From contig OX424564.1 in the NCBI GenBank assembly GCA_949152475.1, positions 10,664,001 to 10,728,000 of the forward strand: 64,000 nt of DNA, in the 5' to 3' direction. This DNA is from Terebella lapidaria (lineage: Eukaryota > Annelida > Polychaeta > Terebellida > Terebellidae). Made by a program: the position numbers and the translations under genes. The notes beneath the pieces are model-generated. The model was not told where the DNA came from and did not search any database. It was given only the letters and a program-made list of their open reading frames with translations. Position 1 is the stretch's first letter. Each line of letters begins with the position of its first letter. Shown here in pieces: positions 18,953 to 32,087 of the stretch.

Positions 18953-21900
18953 TAGTCCATGAGCCCAGGGGGTCCACCGTGCACCCCCCCCCCCCCCCCA
19001 GGACTCTCCGCGAGGGGTGTCATTTTGTTCAGGGGACCCTTGAGCTTCAGAATCCACTTGTTAACACTCGATATCCTGGGATGAACTATCCAATATGGCG
19101 GCTTTTCAAAATGGCCACCATCAAAACCGAGACATTTCTTGAAACACAACTTTGTATTTTTCTTCGCCCCTAATTGTGCTAGAGACACGATTTTGGTACC
19201 AAAGCATATGTTTTAGAGGTCAAGGAATGCAATAAAAATATTTTCAACTACTTCAGCCTATCCCTTCAGCATGAAATCCAAGATGGCGGCCATCAAAATT
19301 GCATATTTTGTCATATTTTTTCTAAAACTTTAATATTTTAAGGAACTGTGTGGCCATTATTGACAATTATGTGCCCTAATACATTCTAATGGTACTTGAT
19401 AACATCAGTGGCAAAAATAACACTGTCCCCAATGCCTTAATTGCTGAAAAATGCGTTGAATTTGGCAATAAACACATTCGCGGCGAAACCGAATTCAATT
19501 AACAATAAACACAAAGTTGTACATATCGTTGCCCCTAATTGTGCTAGAGACACAAAGTTAGTACCTGAACATATGTTTTTGATGGCAAGGAATGCAATAA
19601 AAATAATTTCAACTACTTCAGCATACCCCTTCTGCATGAAATCCAAGATGGCGACCATCAGAATCGCATATTTTTTCATATTTTTTCCTAAAACTTTAAT
19701 ATTTTAAGGAACTCTGTGGAGATTATCAACAATTTTGTGCCTTAATACATGCTATTGGTACTTGATAACATCAGTGGCAATGATAACAATGTCCCCAATG
19801 CCTAAAATGCTAAAAAAATTACCTTCAATTGGCAATAAACAGAATTGTGACAAAACCGAATTTAATCAACAATAAACAAAATTGCATAAATTTTTGCTAC
19901 TAATTGTGCTAGAGACACAAACTTGGTATCTAAACTTACGTTCTAGAGGTCAAGGAATGCAATGAAATTGTTTTCAACTACTTTAGCATAGCGCTCCGGC
20001 ATGAAATCCAAGATGGCGTCCATCATAATTGCATATTTTTTCATATTTTGTTCATGAAACTTTGATATTTTAAACAAATGTGTGGTCATTATCACCAATT
20101 ATGTGCTCCAATACAAGCTACTGGTACTTAAAAACATCAGTGGTAGAACTAACAATGTCTCCTATGCCTTAATTTGCTCAAGAATATGTTGACTTTGGCA
20201 ATAAACACAATCGCGACAAGACCGAAATCGATCAATGATAAGCACAAAATTGCATACATGTATATCTTTTACCCTAATTGTGCGAACTTTGTACCTAATT
20301 ATATGTGTTAGAGTTTAGGAAATGCAATAATATTGTTTTCAACTACTTTAGCATACTCCATTAGCATGAAATCCAAGATGGCAGCCACCAGAATGGCATA
20401 TTTTATCATACTTTTTCTAAAACTCTAATATTTTAAAACAAATGTGTAGACATTATCACCAATTTTGTGCCTTAATTACATGCTGATGGTGCTTAACAAC
20501 ATCAGTGGTTAAAATAACAATGTCCCCAATGCCTCAACTGCTAAAAGATATATTGACTTTGGCAATAAACACAATTGCAGCAATATTGAATTAGAACACA
20601 ATCAATAGTTAAAGTCATGTAATGTGCATAAACGTGACATTAAATGTCATTAAGTTAGTTCATTTATCTGAAATATACACATGTACATGTACATTACAAA
20701 AGCCATTTCCAACAAACAAAGCATTCATCATGGGAAAAATCCAAGATGGCCACAATTATGCATAGCTGAACGAACATAATGTACTCTCTTCACCGATATT
20801 TGGTCCAGATTTTGGTTTATTCTTATATTTCCATGTATCATGTGTATGTAGATTTCAAATATGTACTTAATTTGGCATGAAATGAACTACTCCTCTTGCA
20901 AAAGAACATATAAGGTCAAAGTGGTTCTGTGAAATGCCAAATCCAGGTACATATATTGTAATATGCCAGTGAATGTTTGTTATATGATAACGACTAATAT
21001 GTCCATTGCTAAGTTTTTACACATGCAGGATATAACGACACACATGTATTGGCAAATGTCTTTATCATTGTGTCAGAAGTCAGGTTTACAACATTAAGTC
21101 ATCCACATTCACTCCGTTCACACCATTGAGTCATCAGTAGTCAATCAGTCAATAAATATGTCATCAGTTATCACTCAGGTAAGAACATTACGTTACCAAC
21201 ATTCGCTCAAATACCAACATTACCATAAGTATTCTGTGACCACATATTACTCAATTTAACAATATTAAGTCAGACAAAGTCTCTTTTTTGTATGATCTTG
21301 ATTTCACTCAACGATGTCACCAGTTTTCAGCAACTGTTCAGATAACAACATATTCAGTGGTATGTGGTAAAAGATTACTTACGGTAGTATTGATATGTGA
21401 GTAGATGTTGGAGAAATGATGTTCTTACCGGAATGATAACTGATGACATTTATTGACTGATTGACTACTGGTGACTCAATGGTGTGAACTGAATGATTGT
21501 GGATGACTTGATGTTGTAAACCTGAGTTCTGAAACAGTGATAAAGATTTTCTTTTTTGCCAATACAATGTGTGTCGTTATATCCTGCATGTGTGAAAACT
21601 TAGCTATGGACATATTAGGCATCATTCTAAAACAAACATTCACTGAAATATTACAATGTAATTTACCTGGATTTGGCATTCCATAGAACCACTTTGACCT
21701 TATATGTTCTTTTGCAAGAGGAGTAGTTCATTTCATGCCAAATTAAGTACATATATATTTGAAATCTACATACATGGAAATATAAGAATAAACCAAATTC
21801 TAGACCAAATATCGGTGAAGAGAGTACATTATCTTCGTTCAGCTATGCAAAATTGTGGCCATCTTGGATTTTTCCCATGATGAATGCTTTGCTTCTTGGA

Positions 21901-23646
21901 AATGGCTTTTTTAATGTACATGTACATGTGTATATTTCAGATAAATGAACTAACTTAATGACATTTAATGTCACGTTTATGCACATTACATGACTTTCAC
22001 TATTGATTGTGTTCTAATTCAATATTGCTGCAATTGTGTTTATTGTCAAATTCAATATATCTTTTAGCAGTTGAGGCATTGGGGACACTGTTATTTTAAC
22101 CACTGATGTCGTTAAGCACCATCAGCATGTAATTAAGGCACAAAATTGGTGATAATGGCTACACATTCGATTTAAAATATTAGAGTTTTAGAAAAAGTAT
22201 GATAAAATATGCCATTCTGGTGGCTGCCATCTTAGATTTCATGCTAATGGAGTATGCTAAAGTAGTTGAAAACAATATTATTGCATCTCCTAAACTCTAA
22301 CACATATGTTTAGGTACAAAGTTCGCACAATTAGGGTAAAAGGTGTACATGTATGCAATTTTGTGCTTATCATTGACCAATTTCGGTCTTGTCGCGATTG
22401 TGTTTATTGCCAAAGTCAACATATTCTTGAGCAATTAGGGCATAGGGGACATTGTTAGTTCTACCACTGATGTTTTGAAATACCAGTAGCATGTATTGGA
22501 GCACATAATTGGTGATAATGACCACACTTTTGTTTAAAATATCAAAGTTTCATAACAAAATATGAAAAAATATGCAATTATGATGGACGCCATCTTGGAT
22601 TTCATGCCGGAGCGCTATGCTAAAGTAGTTGAAAACAATTTCATTGCATTCCTTGACCTCTAAAACGTAAGTTTAGGTACCAAGTTTGTGTGTCTAGCAC
22701 AATTAGTAGCAAAAATTTATGCAATTTTGTTTATTGTTGATTAAATTCGGTTTTGTCGCAATTCTGTTTATTGCCAATTCAAGGTATTTTTTTTAGCATT
22801 TAAGGCATTGGGGACATTGTTATCATTGCCACTGATGTTATCAAGTACCAATAGCATGTATTAAGGCACAAAATTGTTGATAATCTCCACAGAGTTCCTT
22901 AAAATATTAAAGTTTTAGGAAAAAATATGAAAAAATATGCGATTCTGATGGTCGCCATCTTGGATTTCATGCAGAAGGGGTATGCTGAAGTAGTTGAAAT
23001 TATTTTTATTGCATTCCTTGCCATCAAAAACATATGTTCAGGTACTAACTTTGTGTCTCTAGCACAATTAGGGGCAAAGATATGTACAACTTTGTGTTTA
23101 TTGTTAATCGAATTCGGTTTCGCCGCGAATGTGTTTATTGCCAAATTCAACGCATTTTTCAGCAATTAAGGCATTGGGGACAGTGTTATTTTTGCCACTG
23201 ATGTTATCAAGTACCAATAGCATGTATTAGGGCACATAATTGTCAATAATGGCCACACAGTTCCTTAAAATATTAAAGTTTTAGAAAAAATATGACAAAA
23301 TATGCGATTTTGATGGCCGCCATCTTGGATTTCATGCTGAAGGGATAGGCTGAAGTAGTTGAAAATATTTTTATTGCATTCCTTGACCTCTAAAACATAT
23401 GCTTAGGTACCAAAATCGTGTCTCTAGCACAATTAGGGGCGAAGAAAAATACAAAGTTGTGTTTCAAGAAATGTCTCGGTTTTGATGGCGGCCATTTTGA
23501 AAAGCCGCCATATTGGATAGTTCATCCCAGGATATCGAGTGTTAACAAGTGGATTCTGAAGCTCAAGGGTCCCCTGAACAAAATGACACCCCTCGCGGAG
23601 AGTCCTGGGGGGGGGTGCACGGTGGACCCCCTGGGCTCATGGACTA
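18953..23646. mobile_element. 4.7-kb foldback element with tandem-repeat arms
   Basis: TAGTCCATGAGCCCAGGGGG at the left end is mirrored by CCCCCTGGGCTCATGGACTA at the right end. The left arm (18953 to about 21195) and right arm (about 21418 to 23646) are inverted copies over roughly 2.2 kb with few differences; the poly-C near the ends is 17 versus 9 long. The unpaired centre is about 220 bp. Each arm consists largely of 365-bp tandem units. No protein gene was found; all ORFs appear in mirrored pairs. Structurally it resembles foldback transposons (FB/Galileo type), with long arms made of tandem repeats. Confidence 0.9.
19200..20760. repeat. 365-bp tandem repeat in the left arm (4-5 units; mirrored at about 21840-23400)
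   Basis: The landmark AAATCCAAGATGGC recurs with starts of CCAAGATGG at 19278, 19643, 20008, 20373 and 20741. Each unit also has CTAATTGTGCTAGAGACAC, GGAATGCAATAAA, TAACATCAGTGGC and GTCCCCAATGCC. Units differ by roughly 10-20 percent from one another, more than the two arms differ at matching positions. Confidence 0.9.
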
Positions 23647-23769
23647 TTAGTAGCAACAAAGTGGTCACGGGATTGAGATTTATGACCCAACTATAACAAG
23701 CACCCACAGAAATATTTTTGTATACATTCGGCGAACAGCAGCATCAATCTGATAGATATTTCTTTATTT

Positions 23770-23806
23770 TAGACACTTTGATTATTACCCCCCCCCCCCC
23801 CCGCAC
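23770..23806. repeat. poly-C tract
   Basis: An uninterrupted run of about 16 C residues just right of the foldback element. Confidence 0.9.
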
Positions 23807-23902
23807 ATTAAAGCATTTAGACGATTTCGTGAAAGATTTGATCCACCGATCCTGAATAGGCTACTCAACTCACAGCATTATGTCTGATATAATGTACATT
23901 TT

Positions 23903-24906
23903 TAGGCCATCGTCTTTTTATTAATTGTTTTACAAACTTTTTGGCTTCAAAAATTTCAAGTCGGTCGGTAGGAAGGAATAAAAATAAAAGTTGCTGAAAA
24001 TATGTGGTCGGGCCAATAAAAAAAAGTGTAACTATGAAAAATTTATCATTTCGCACACGTTAATTTACCAGCGTGTTTGTGCACATAAACTCGCATGTGC
24101 ATTGATATGCAGCCCGGAAATACCCCTTATCATGAACATATAGTCAAAACTCACCTTTAATATGGGCATAGAGATGAAAAAAAAAAATTCACAATCGTTA
24201 CCAGTCCCCTCGCAACCCAACTAAGACAGGATTTGCCAAATTTTCAGCTTGATTTCAATGACTGCATTCAGGTGAGTAAAAAATACAACTCTCTATGTAT
24301 TGAAATTAATACAATGCGATAACATCAGGCAACGACATCATACTCCAACACATTGCAGTTTGTTATTTTGATAAAGAGCAACGAACATCTCATCACATTT
24401 CATCTCCTGAATCATTTCAGTATTTCATCACGTACTTGCCACAAAATTCTTGATAATTCATGTGTAAATGTTAAAGAATACATGAGGGCTTTTTGGAGAT
24501 CCACCTATGAAAGTATACATATAAATGATACTTGTAACGAAACTGATCATTGAATAATCTAAGTATATGGATCACCACATCAACAGTTATAATAAAATGG
24601 GACATGTCAGTAATACATGGAGAGAACTATGAGCAAGTTATTGTAGAAGAACCATAGTCAAGCACAGACAGACAACCAGACATACAGACAGATATGGAGA
24701 GTGAGACATACAATCAGTTTGAATTAGTGAAAGGACCATGAAAACAAAAAACCGATCGTTTTGATGCTGTAAATTTTTATCAGGGCATCATTTTCCAGTC
24801 GGTGGGTGAAATAAAAATAAAAACAGGAACTGTTGATTTTATTTCTTATCGGCAAATTTTATGTGGAGTCGGCGGGTTTGTAAATCAATCATTCAAAAAA
24901 TAATGG
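23903..24906. other. 1-kb segment with weak terminal inverted similarity
   Basis: GGCCATCGTCTTTTTATTAA with TTTTACAAAC at the left, and GTTTGTAAATCAATC with ATAATGGCC at the right, are approximate inverted copies, as are the AAATAAAAATAAAA-containing blocks inside them. This could be an old DNA element, but no target duplication was identified. No gene is present. Confidence 0.35.
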
Positions 24907-24909
24907 CCT

Positions 24910-27210
24910 TATTTCTGACGTCCGCCTCTGATCATGAAATAATACCAATCACAAGACCAGAGAGATTCCTGTTTCGTGGTATGTGAATGTCTTGAGCACT
25001 ATAGATCGACGATTTGCAGATTTGAAGTTATCAGAAATATTATCAATGACTCGTTGTTTCTGGTTCAACTGTCTTGTTTGTACCATTTATCAAATTGTAC
25101 AAACATGTGCATACAAATTTATGAGAGAGCATTTCTAAAAGCTGTCAATCATGTCAATCGTAAACAAAATTAATCTACTATCTATACCAACTAACTGTGT
25201 GTAATTGGCCTTCCCGATAAGATCCGTGGTCCGGCGTAGAATTGCACGAGTGCTTCCAGTTAGAACATAACACGATACGCACCTTGGCATATTCATGTAC
25301 AGGCCAGGTTCACACAAACTGGTATATCCTGGAGGTATATGACATGTGTGTTTGGTTGGAGAAAAAAAAACTCGGCAGTGGCGAATCAGACCAATGGTGC
25401 CATTAGTTTCCCAGTTTCTTTCCAAACGGCATTGGACACAGGGAAGTTTATGGCAAAGGTTTCATGACATTTACACGAGGTGTGAATATGAATGTGTACT
25501 GTCAAGTAGTAATGTCGGGGAAAACTGATTTGTGATTTGTTCAGATGAACCAAACAACAAGCGAGATATCATAAATCATAAACTAGCTATGTATGTGTGA
25601 TACTTACAAAAAACGGAGTACTTTGTCTGCATTAACCCGAAACAATATTCACATTTATCATTAACTGTACATGATGATCATTCGGCCAGACTGAATCCAT
25701 CCGACATGGTTAAATTCTGCAAGACATGTTGAATGATTATTACTTACACGGTTAATAACTGCTCGTTTTGTTAGTCTTCAATCGCATTTCTCACCAATTA
25801 TCCTCCCACTAATCGCGAAGAGGTATTCATTTTTTTCAAATCTGGTACACGATTATGAATAATGTGTCTTCATTTTTTACAGACATTAATGTCTACAGCA
25901 GCTGTTCCAAGCTCAGTATTACCCTTAAAATAGAGTTCTTTTAGCACTATCAGGTTACTGTATATGAAAGTAACAATCCTTGTTTCTCGTTGAGCAACAA
26001 CGAGACAGGGTCGGGATGTGGGTTGGAATTCAGAACAAGGCGTGTAGATGAAATGTGCCAGTTTTTGGACATTAAAGCAGTCATCGCGTTATATTTGCAA
26101 CCAACAGTATGGGTTAGTTATTCACAATTGCATATAATGATCCCAGTAAACGTTGTGAATATTTTGATTACTCCTATTACAGTATAATTCTCATTGCTTT
26201 GATGCGTGGATAAAATATTCATGAGAACGTCTGAGTTGCCGACCCCTATAATGACGGGAACACTTCAGTATCAGTAACATTTCGATAAAAAAAATCAGTA
26301 ATATCTTTCAACCTGAGTAGTTACCCCAACGCATAATTGTCGAACATTTAAGGGTAATGTCATTAAATTATTGGGAACATATTTCGTTTTCTCCCAGCAC
26401 ATGTGGCATTCCTTAATTAGCTATATCAAAGCAACCGACTCATTCTCAGACACAAGCTACTCTATGGCAATTACAACTTCTTTGCCCCTTTCTACGGTCC
26501 TTGAAAATGTCAAGGTGAATGGACACCTGGGTAAATCGCAATATCCTGTAAACAATTACCTGTAACTAAATATAGCTAGTGTATGCACTCGGTGTTGTCT
26601 CGTCCTTTCACTCGTTTCTATCCGTCCCACGCATTTGGGCTGCACCACTCTAACTTAAAGAAGGTGGGTTGTAATGCATGTGTAAATCACAGAATTCTAA
26701 AGATTCCGGCTTCTGTGTGCAAACATTTGCGATAAAACGCCCCAACTAAAACTGTTAGTTCTGTATTGAAGATACACCGGGGTGTTGTGGTTTTTTGGGT
26801 CAAGCGTAAAGATACGGATTACTTTTTCTGTAAGATTCTTCAGTATGATACCCTCAAGGCATAGAGACACAGTTGACACAGTTATCCCCTATAATAATAG
26901 GAGTTATTCATTCAAAAAGTGCGAAGGCTCAAGGGCACAAAGTGGAAAGGATTCATAGAATAATTATCGTAATCATTCATGTATGAAACGAAGCCAAATT
27001 TGATCAGTACACCTTAGCTATCAACATAAGCAAGCTAGATAAACAGTATAGATAAAGATATATATTTGATTGACATAGATCATACATGGCAAGGATATAT
27101 GAGTGCAAGGGTAAGGCCTTGAAAAGGCGACAACATATATTATATCAATGTCCAAGTTAAGTAAAGAGACGATATACAGCTGTATATGTATTCCCGCGCA
27201 CCTGACATAT
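24910..27210. other. unclassified gene-free stretch
   Basis: Apart from the dispersed 90-bp repeat at 25103-25192 (second copy of 6907-7004), I see nothing classifiable. Open frames are short and lack domains or splice support. Confidence 0.4.
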
Positions 27211-27216
27211 TATGTA

Positions 27217-27528
27217 TTAATTATGACTTTCATTACCATTGCACAAATTGGGTATGTTGTGGACATATTTAAAAAGATTTGTTAGGTACTTCTCACTAAA
27301 CAGTTCATTCACAGTGTAACAAGAGATGGACATTTGGTGTCGTAGTTGGTATGATAGTGGGCATCTGATCAGGACGTATCCCTCAGACTGAATATCCTGT
27401 CCACACTGCCATGTTCGAATGTTTTGAGGGATTCGCTTTCCTCCCTGCCTCGATAAGAAGTGGGAACCCAGTCGTCTCCTGGTGAAGGATATCCGGTGTC
27501 TTTCTTCTCTCTGGGGCAACATTGTCAT
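27217..27528 (-). pseudogene. LINE ORF2 C-terminal remnant (zinc-knuckle-like)
   Basis: A minus-strand frame contains RTWQCGQDIQSEGYVLIRCP, then LSYQLRHQM and TVNELFSEKY. The C...E...C-P-L spacing is typical of the Cys/His segment after the reverse-transcriptase domain of several non-LTR elements. The expected His is replaced by Tyr and no RT domain was seen upstream, so it is a relic. Stop near 27217. Confidence 0.45.
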
Positions 27529-28137
27529 AGGGCAGGACTTGTGCGCAGATGTGGGTATGTTATGCCAGTTACCTTTATTTGGTTACTGTGTGAGTAGGAC
27601 AGTGAGAGAAGCTCCTCTCGGCGCGGATAACCACCGTCAGTAAATGTGTGAACGTCCATGTCCAAACTGCGTCTGTCGATTTCCACGGGTTCCTTCATGT
27701 TCGTGGCTCAGACGATAGGCGGCAGCACTTGATGAATAGGGAAGCTGCTGTCGAATCACCATGGGGACAGCAACAGCTACTACTTTCAGTTTACTCATTG
27801 GGGAACAGTACCAGCCAGGTACTTTCATAACATAAAAAGTATATGATTCAAACATAAAAGTGCAATATATTACTATAACTTTATTAAAAAGACACTAATG
27901 AAATATACCATACCTTAGTTATATGACATGAAGGATCCCTGATAGACAGTGATTACTTTCACTCATTGAGATGCCCGGAAACAACTTAAATGTTTCATTA
28001 ATCAGGATTTTAAAGGGATAGAAATACCCAAAGTCGGTAGCAGGTGTAAGCAAACTGAATTACTTGTAAGTGTCTCATCGTGAGATAAATACCACACACA
28101 ACAACCAAACCAGTAATATTTACAAAACGAACTTCAG

Positions 28138-28487
28138 CCAATCGATATCAGCGAGGGGCTTTGAATCAGTTTCAACCGTTTTGTGCATAACTTCAAATAA
28201 TAATTACGCACATATGTACATTGAATGGACATCAAATAAAACTAGTAAGGCCAAAATATACGATACAAACACAAATGAATCTGTAAAATATCATTTTGTC
28301 GGTACATGTCCATTCTTTCATTCTCAACGGGTTTTTCAGCATATAACCATATCGCATGACTGCTTGAGCACGTACGCGGCCGAGCATGCTAATACAACTA
28401 AAGACACTCTCGAAATTCCGAATTACGGAAATTACCGAGTAACCCCAGATATTCATGAGCTCCATCGGGGCCCTGTGAGATGGTCCA
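28138..28487. mobile_element. TA-flanked MITE, copy 2 (left end lost)
   Basis: GGCTTTGAATCAGTTTCAAC near 28157 through CCCTGTGAGATGGTCCA at 28471-28487 matches 18355-18747. It lacks about 50 bp at the left and an internal 60 bp. The shared landmarks include TTCTCAACGG, CATATCGCATGACTGCTTG and AATTACGGAAATTACCGAG. Confidence 0.85.
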
Positions 28488-28489
28488 AT

Positions 28490-29385
28490 GTTGCCTCTCT
28501 TGACGACCGTACTAACAAAATTTACATATAAATCAGTCACAGTTCCATGTCTGCTGTACATATAAATCAATCACAGTGTACCTGTCATTCGAATACCGCA
28601 TTGACACCATGCTCGGGGAGTTATTTTCTCTCTCGGAGTATTGAATTAAACGCTATCTGCTTTGGATAGCATTCTGTAATTTGACGATTTATCAAGCTAT
28701 GTAAACAGGCTGTAAAAATCACCACATTATCCTCACCTGTGAATGCGTACAGTCCTCTCTGTATTTATGGTCCTAAAAATGGCAAATTCGTGGAAAGTTG
28801 CTGTCCTCGGGAGAGTAATAACGGGCCCACCGCGCTTTGCAGGTGTCTCTATACTGTCATGGTGTTACTCCATTTAGTGTGAAAAGATTAAGTTTGTGAG
28901 ATGATTTGTTACATAAATATGCTTGTTTATTACTGCAATGTTTTTGCTAAAACTGGCCATGTAGTTTTCTCGATTTATGGTCCGCTTTCTATGTTGCCAT
29001 GTCAACATGACATATTACGTGGGACTCGGAACCATCCATTGTATTTGAACAACCCCGGATAAAGCACAAATAGATGCATTCTCCGCTGAAGATATCAAAC
29101 ATAATCATAATGTGTATATTCATCTTTGAATAATACGAAACTTATACTGACACACTCTTGATTCGTCAGCTGTGTCAACTCATTTATTGGTACAATACTG
29201 AAAATCACTTTGTCAGTTCATTTACTTGTATAAAATGTGTTATGAAATATATATGGAATATATACGTTATAAAATCACGAAACATGCCATTGAATGATCT
29301 ATCTATCGATATTGATTAATTAAATACTGTACATATAAATATTTTGAACTAACTATATTATAGGGTTATTGCACAATATGGGGTT
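28490..29385. other. unclassified gene-free stretch
   Basis: No supported gene, RNA or repeat was recognised. Confidence 0.4.
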
Positions 29386-29389
29386 TTAA

Positions 29390-29458
29390 GCCCGAGGGCC
29401 AAGTCTTTGAGAAGCCCAACGCGAAGCGGAGGGCTTCTTAAAGACTTGGCCCGAGGGC
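29390..29458. repeat. hairpin with 20-bp stem
   Basis: GCCAAGTCTTTGAGAAGCCC (29398-29417) pairs with GGGCTTCTTAAAGACTTGGC (29431-29450) around a loop CAACGCGAAGCGGA-like. The loop motif GCGAAGCG is the complement-type counterpart of the GACGCTTCGCG loop of the hairpin at 6726-6829. Confidence 0.85.
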
Positions 29459-29537
29459 ATGAAACGTAAATATGTGGGAAAAACGTCATACAAAACGGAA
29501 TCGGGCCATGAGAGCGACCATGTGCTTTTGTTTACCC

Positions 29538-29576
29538 ATAGACATAAAAGCTCTTCTATGTCTATGATATGTCTAT
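29538..29576. mobile_element. 39-bp remnant with ATAGACATA/TATGTCTAT ends and 9-bp target duplication
   Basis: ATAGACATA at the left and ATGTCTAT at the right are flanked by TGTTTACCC (29529-29537) and GGTTTACCC (29577-29585), a nine-base duplication with one mismatch. The termini match those of the 308-bp MITE at 55806-56113. Confidence 0.65.
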
Positions 29577-30184
29577 GGTTTACCCTTCAGAAAAATGACG
29601 TTTTTTTTTAACTGGGAGCTGCCCGGGCAAGTATGGAATTTACAGCCCGCCGGGCAGAAATTGTTGCATGTGCCAGTTTAATGTATTTTCAGAAATTCTT
29701 CAATTCTCAACTGCAGTGTCATTATTTTCGTTGTGAAAACAATTCATTTGCACATCACGCAATGGCAGAATAATATTCCCAATCGCATTCTTCTTCAATT
29801 GAATATAATTTATCATCGCATTGATTTGCAATACAATGGTTCATTTACATTCCATCAGTGGTGCTCCCATTTTCAAGCTTTGGAGCAATCAAAACGACTA
29901 GTGATGCTTGGATAACTTTCTGGCATGTTTCGAAGTTCTGGTGTGTCCTGCATGTCACGAATATGAATTTGAATCAAACTGACATTTGGAAAAAAAACAT
30001 GTGCGATGGGTTGTATACAAGGAGGAGGTTAAACCGTATACAACTCGGCACGCTTCATCGCTGACAGTGCAGAAATGATGTAGATATGATACCACTGAAT
30101 TCTGGCCTCTGTCAATTTGACTACTGATTATTTTGAATGTCTCAAAACCGTTGAGTGATTTTACAATGTCTTTAAACTTCAAAG

Positions 30185-31200
30185 GGATATCTGTTCGCGA
30201 TTTTTTTTTTCATTTCATGACAAATGTCATGTCATAATGTTCATCAGGTGTCAAAATATCGGCGATAAAAATGCAAAGCAAGGCAAAATGCTCAACAGAT
30301 TGGACTACGGAGTGGATCAGCAAAAGTCATTCCGGTAACGAAGTTGATACGGAGAGGACAGAATAAAACAATGGAATATTTTCAAATGTCAGATTCAGCA
30401 AACGGACAATGAACAAACCTAAAATGACAAATGTGAAATATATATTTGTGAAATCACTGCATTTCGAGGCTTGTGATTCCTATTATATAAAAAAATCAGA
30501 ATGTTAAGTTTTTTTTTTTATGTTTTCTTTGTGTTTTTTTTTTTTTTTTACAAAATTCCAAAACTCACGAATTAATTTTGAAGTTCTTCTCGTCGTAAAG
30601 GTACTGTGTAGATACAAATATAACCCTGCCGGGAACAATGATGGTCATAAGATTGCTTGACATCCTTCCGTTTAATTATCAACACGGTATTTGTTTTTTT
30701 GCCCTATTGCACGAGGTGTATGAACGTTTCTTATTTGTTCAGAGAATGCAGTGAAAAGCCAAGGATCGTCGCTTGCCAGCTTTGGTTGCTCACATCGATG
30801 ACAATCCTACCGACTGCACTATTATACAGTTTCTCAGTTCAGTTTCAATGCAAATATAAACACGTATGAGTGGCCTGGGAAACCCAACTGTGTTATTTGG
30901 AAATATGTTTCCTTGGTAAAATCATTTATCAGAGAACAAAAATGCTATGTTTCAGAACTGTGATGAGATCAAAATTATGGTCCTGATGCAAAAATAATAT
31001 TAGTTCATATTTGGGTACTTTGGAGAACATTGGAGAATCAATTGAAATCATCACGTGAATGATGCTCTTGCTTTCCCTGCCTTCCCACTCATGCATAGCT
31101 GAGTTAGTGATGATGACACATTGTGGATACTTTACTGGTCAGTTCTAATAAATATTGATTATATTGACGAGCTCGTGATTAGAACATCTGTATATCATGT
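30185..31200. repeat. diverged segmental duplication, copy 1
   Basis: Blocks such as TTCGCGATTTTT, AAAGTCATTCCG, TTCAAATGTCAGATTCA and TTGCACGAGGT occur in the same order at 32525-33260. Identity is perhaps 75 percent with many indels. No coding sequence is conserved between the copies. Confidence 0.7.
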
Positions 31201-31271
31201 ATATGGTAGCTCGACTTTATATATTGATTTGTAACTTAATAGATAAAGTACCCATTCATGATACTACTGTG

Positions 31272-32087
31272 AATACCCCGTTGAGTTTTGACGTGTATAG
31301 TTCATATTTAATATCGACAACTGTGATGTAAGGTTAGACAAGATAATGACATAGTTACATGCAAACATCACATTTCCTAACTGTTAGAACGGAGTGATAT
31401 GACCACTCTTACTTGACAAGTTTAATGGTGTACCATTGTCACACAATGGATGTTGAAAGCAGAAATTCATTTGCATGCAGTCAATACCCCGTTGAGTTTT
31501 GACGTGTATAGTTCATATTTAATATCGACAACTGTGATGTAAGGTTAGACAAGATAATGACATAGTTACATGCAAACATCACATTTCCTAACTGTTAGAA
31601 CGGAGTGATATGACCACTCTTACTTGACAAGTTTAATGGTGTACCATTGTCACACAATGGATGTTGAAAGCAGAAATTCATTTGCATGCAGTCAATACCC
31701 CCGTTGAGTTTTGACGTGTATAGTTCATATTTAATATCGACAACTGTGATGTAAGGTTAGACAAGATAATGACATAGTTACATGCAAACATCACATTTCC
31801 TAACTGTTAGAACGGAGTGATATGACCACTCTTACTTGACAAGTTTAATGGTGTACCATTGTCACACAATGGATGTTGAAAGCAGAAATTCATTTGCATG
31901 CAGTCAATACCCCGTTGAGTTTTGACGTGTATAGTTCATATTTAATATCGACAACTGTGATGTAAGGTTAGACAAAATAATGACATAGTTACATGCAAAC
32001 ATCACATTTCCTTACTGTTAGAACGGAGTGATATGACCACTCTTACTTGACAAGTTTAAAGGTGTACCATTGTCACACATGCAGTCA
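31272..32087. repeat. 211-bp tandem repeat, 4 copies
   Basis: Units begin at AATACCCCGTTGAGTTTTGA: 31272, 31483, 31694 and 31906; the last is truncated near 32087. The copies are nearly identical (single C insertion in unit 3, a few substitutions in unit 4), so the expansion is recent. The array lies between the two copies of the 30.2/32.5-kb duplication. Confidence 0.95.

Noticed and set aside
19437-23169. Mirrored ORF pairs of 78-92 codons in the 4.7-kb foldback
   Set aside because: Each is duplicated by the inverted arms and spans the 365-bp repeat without any recognisable domain.
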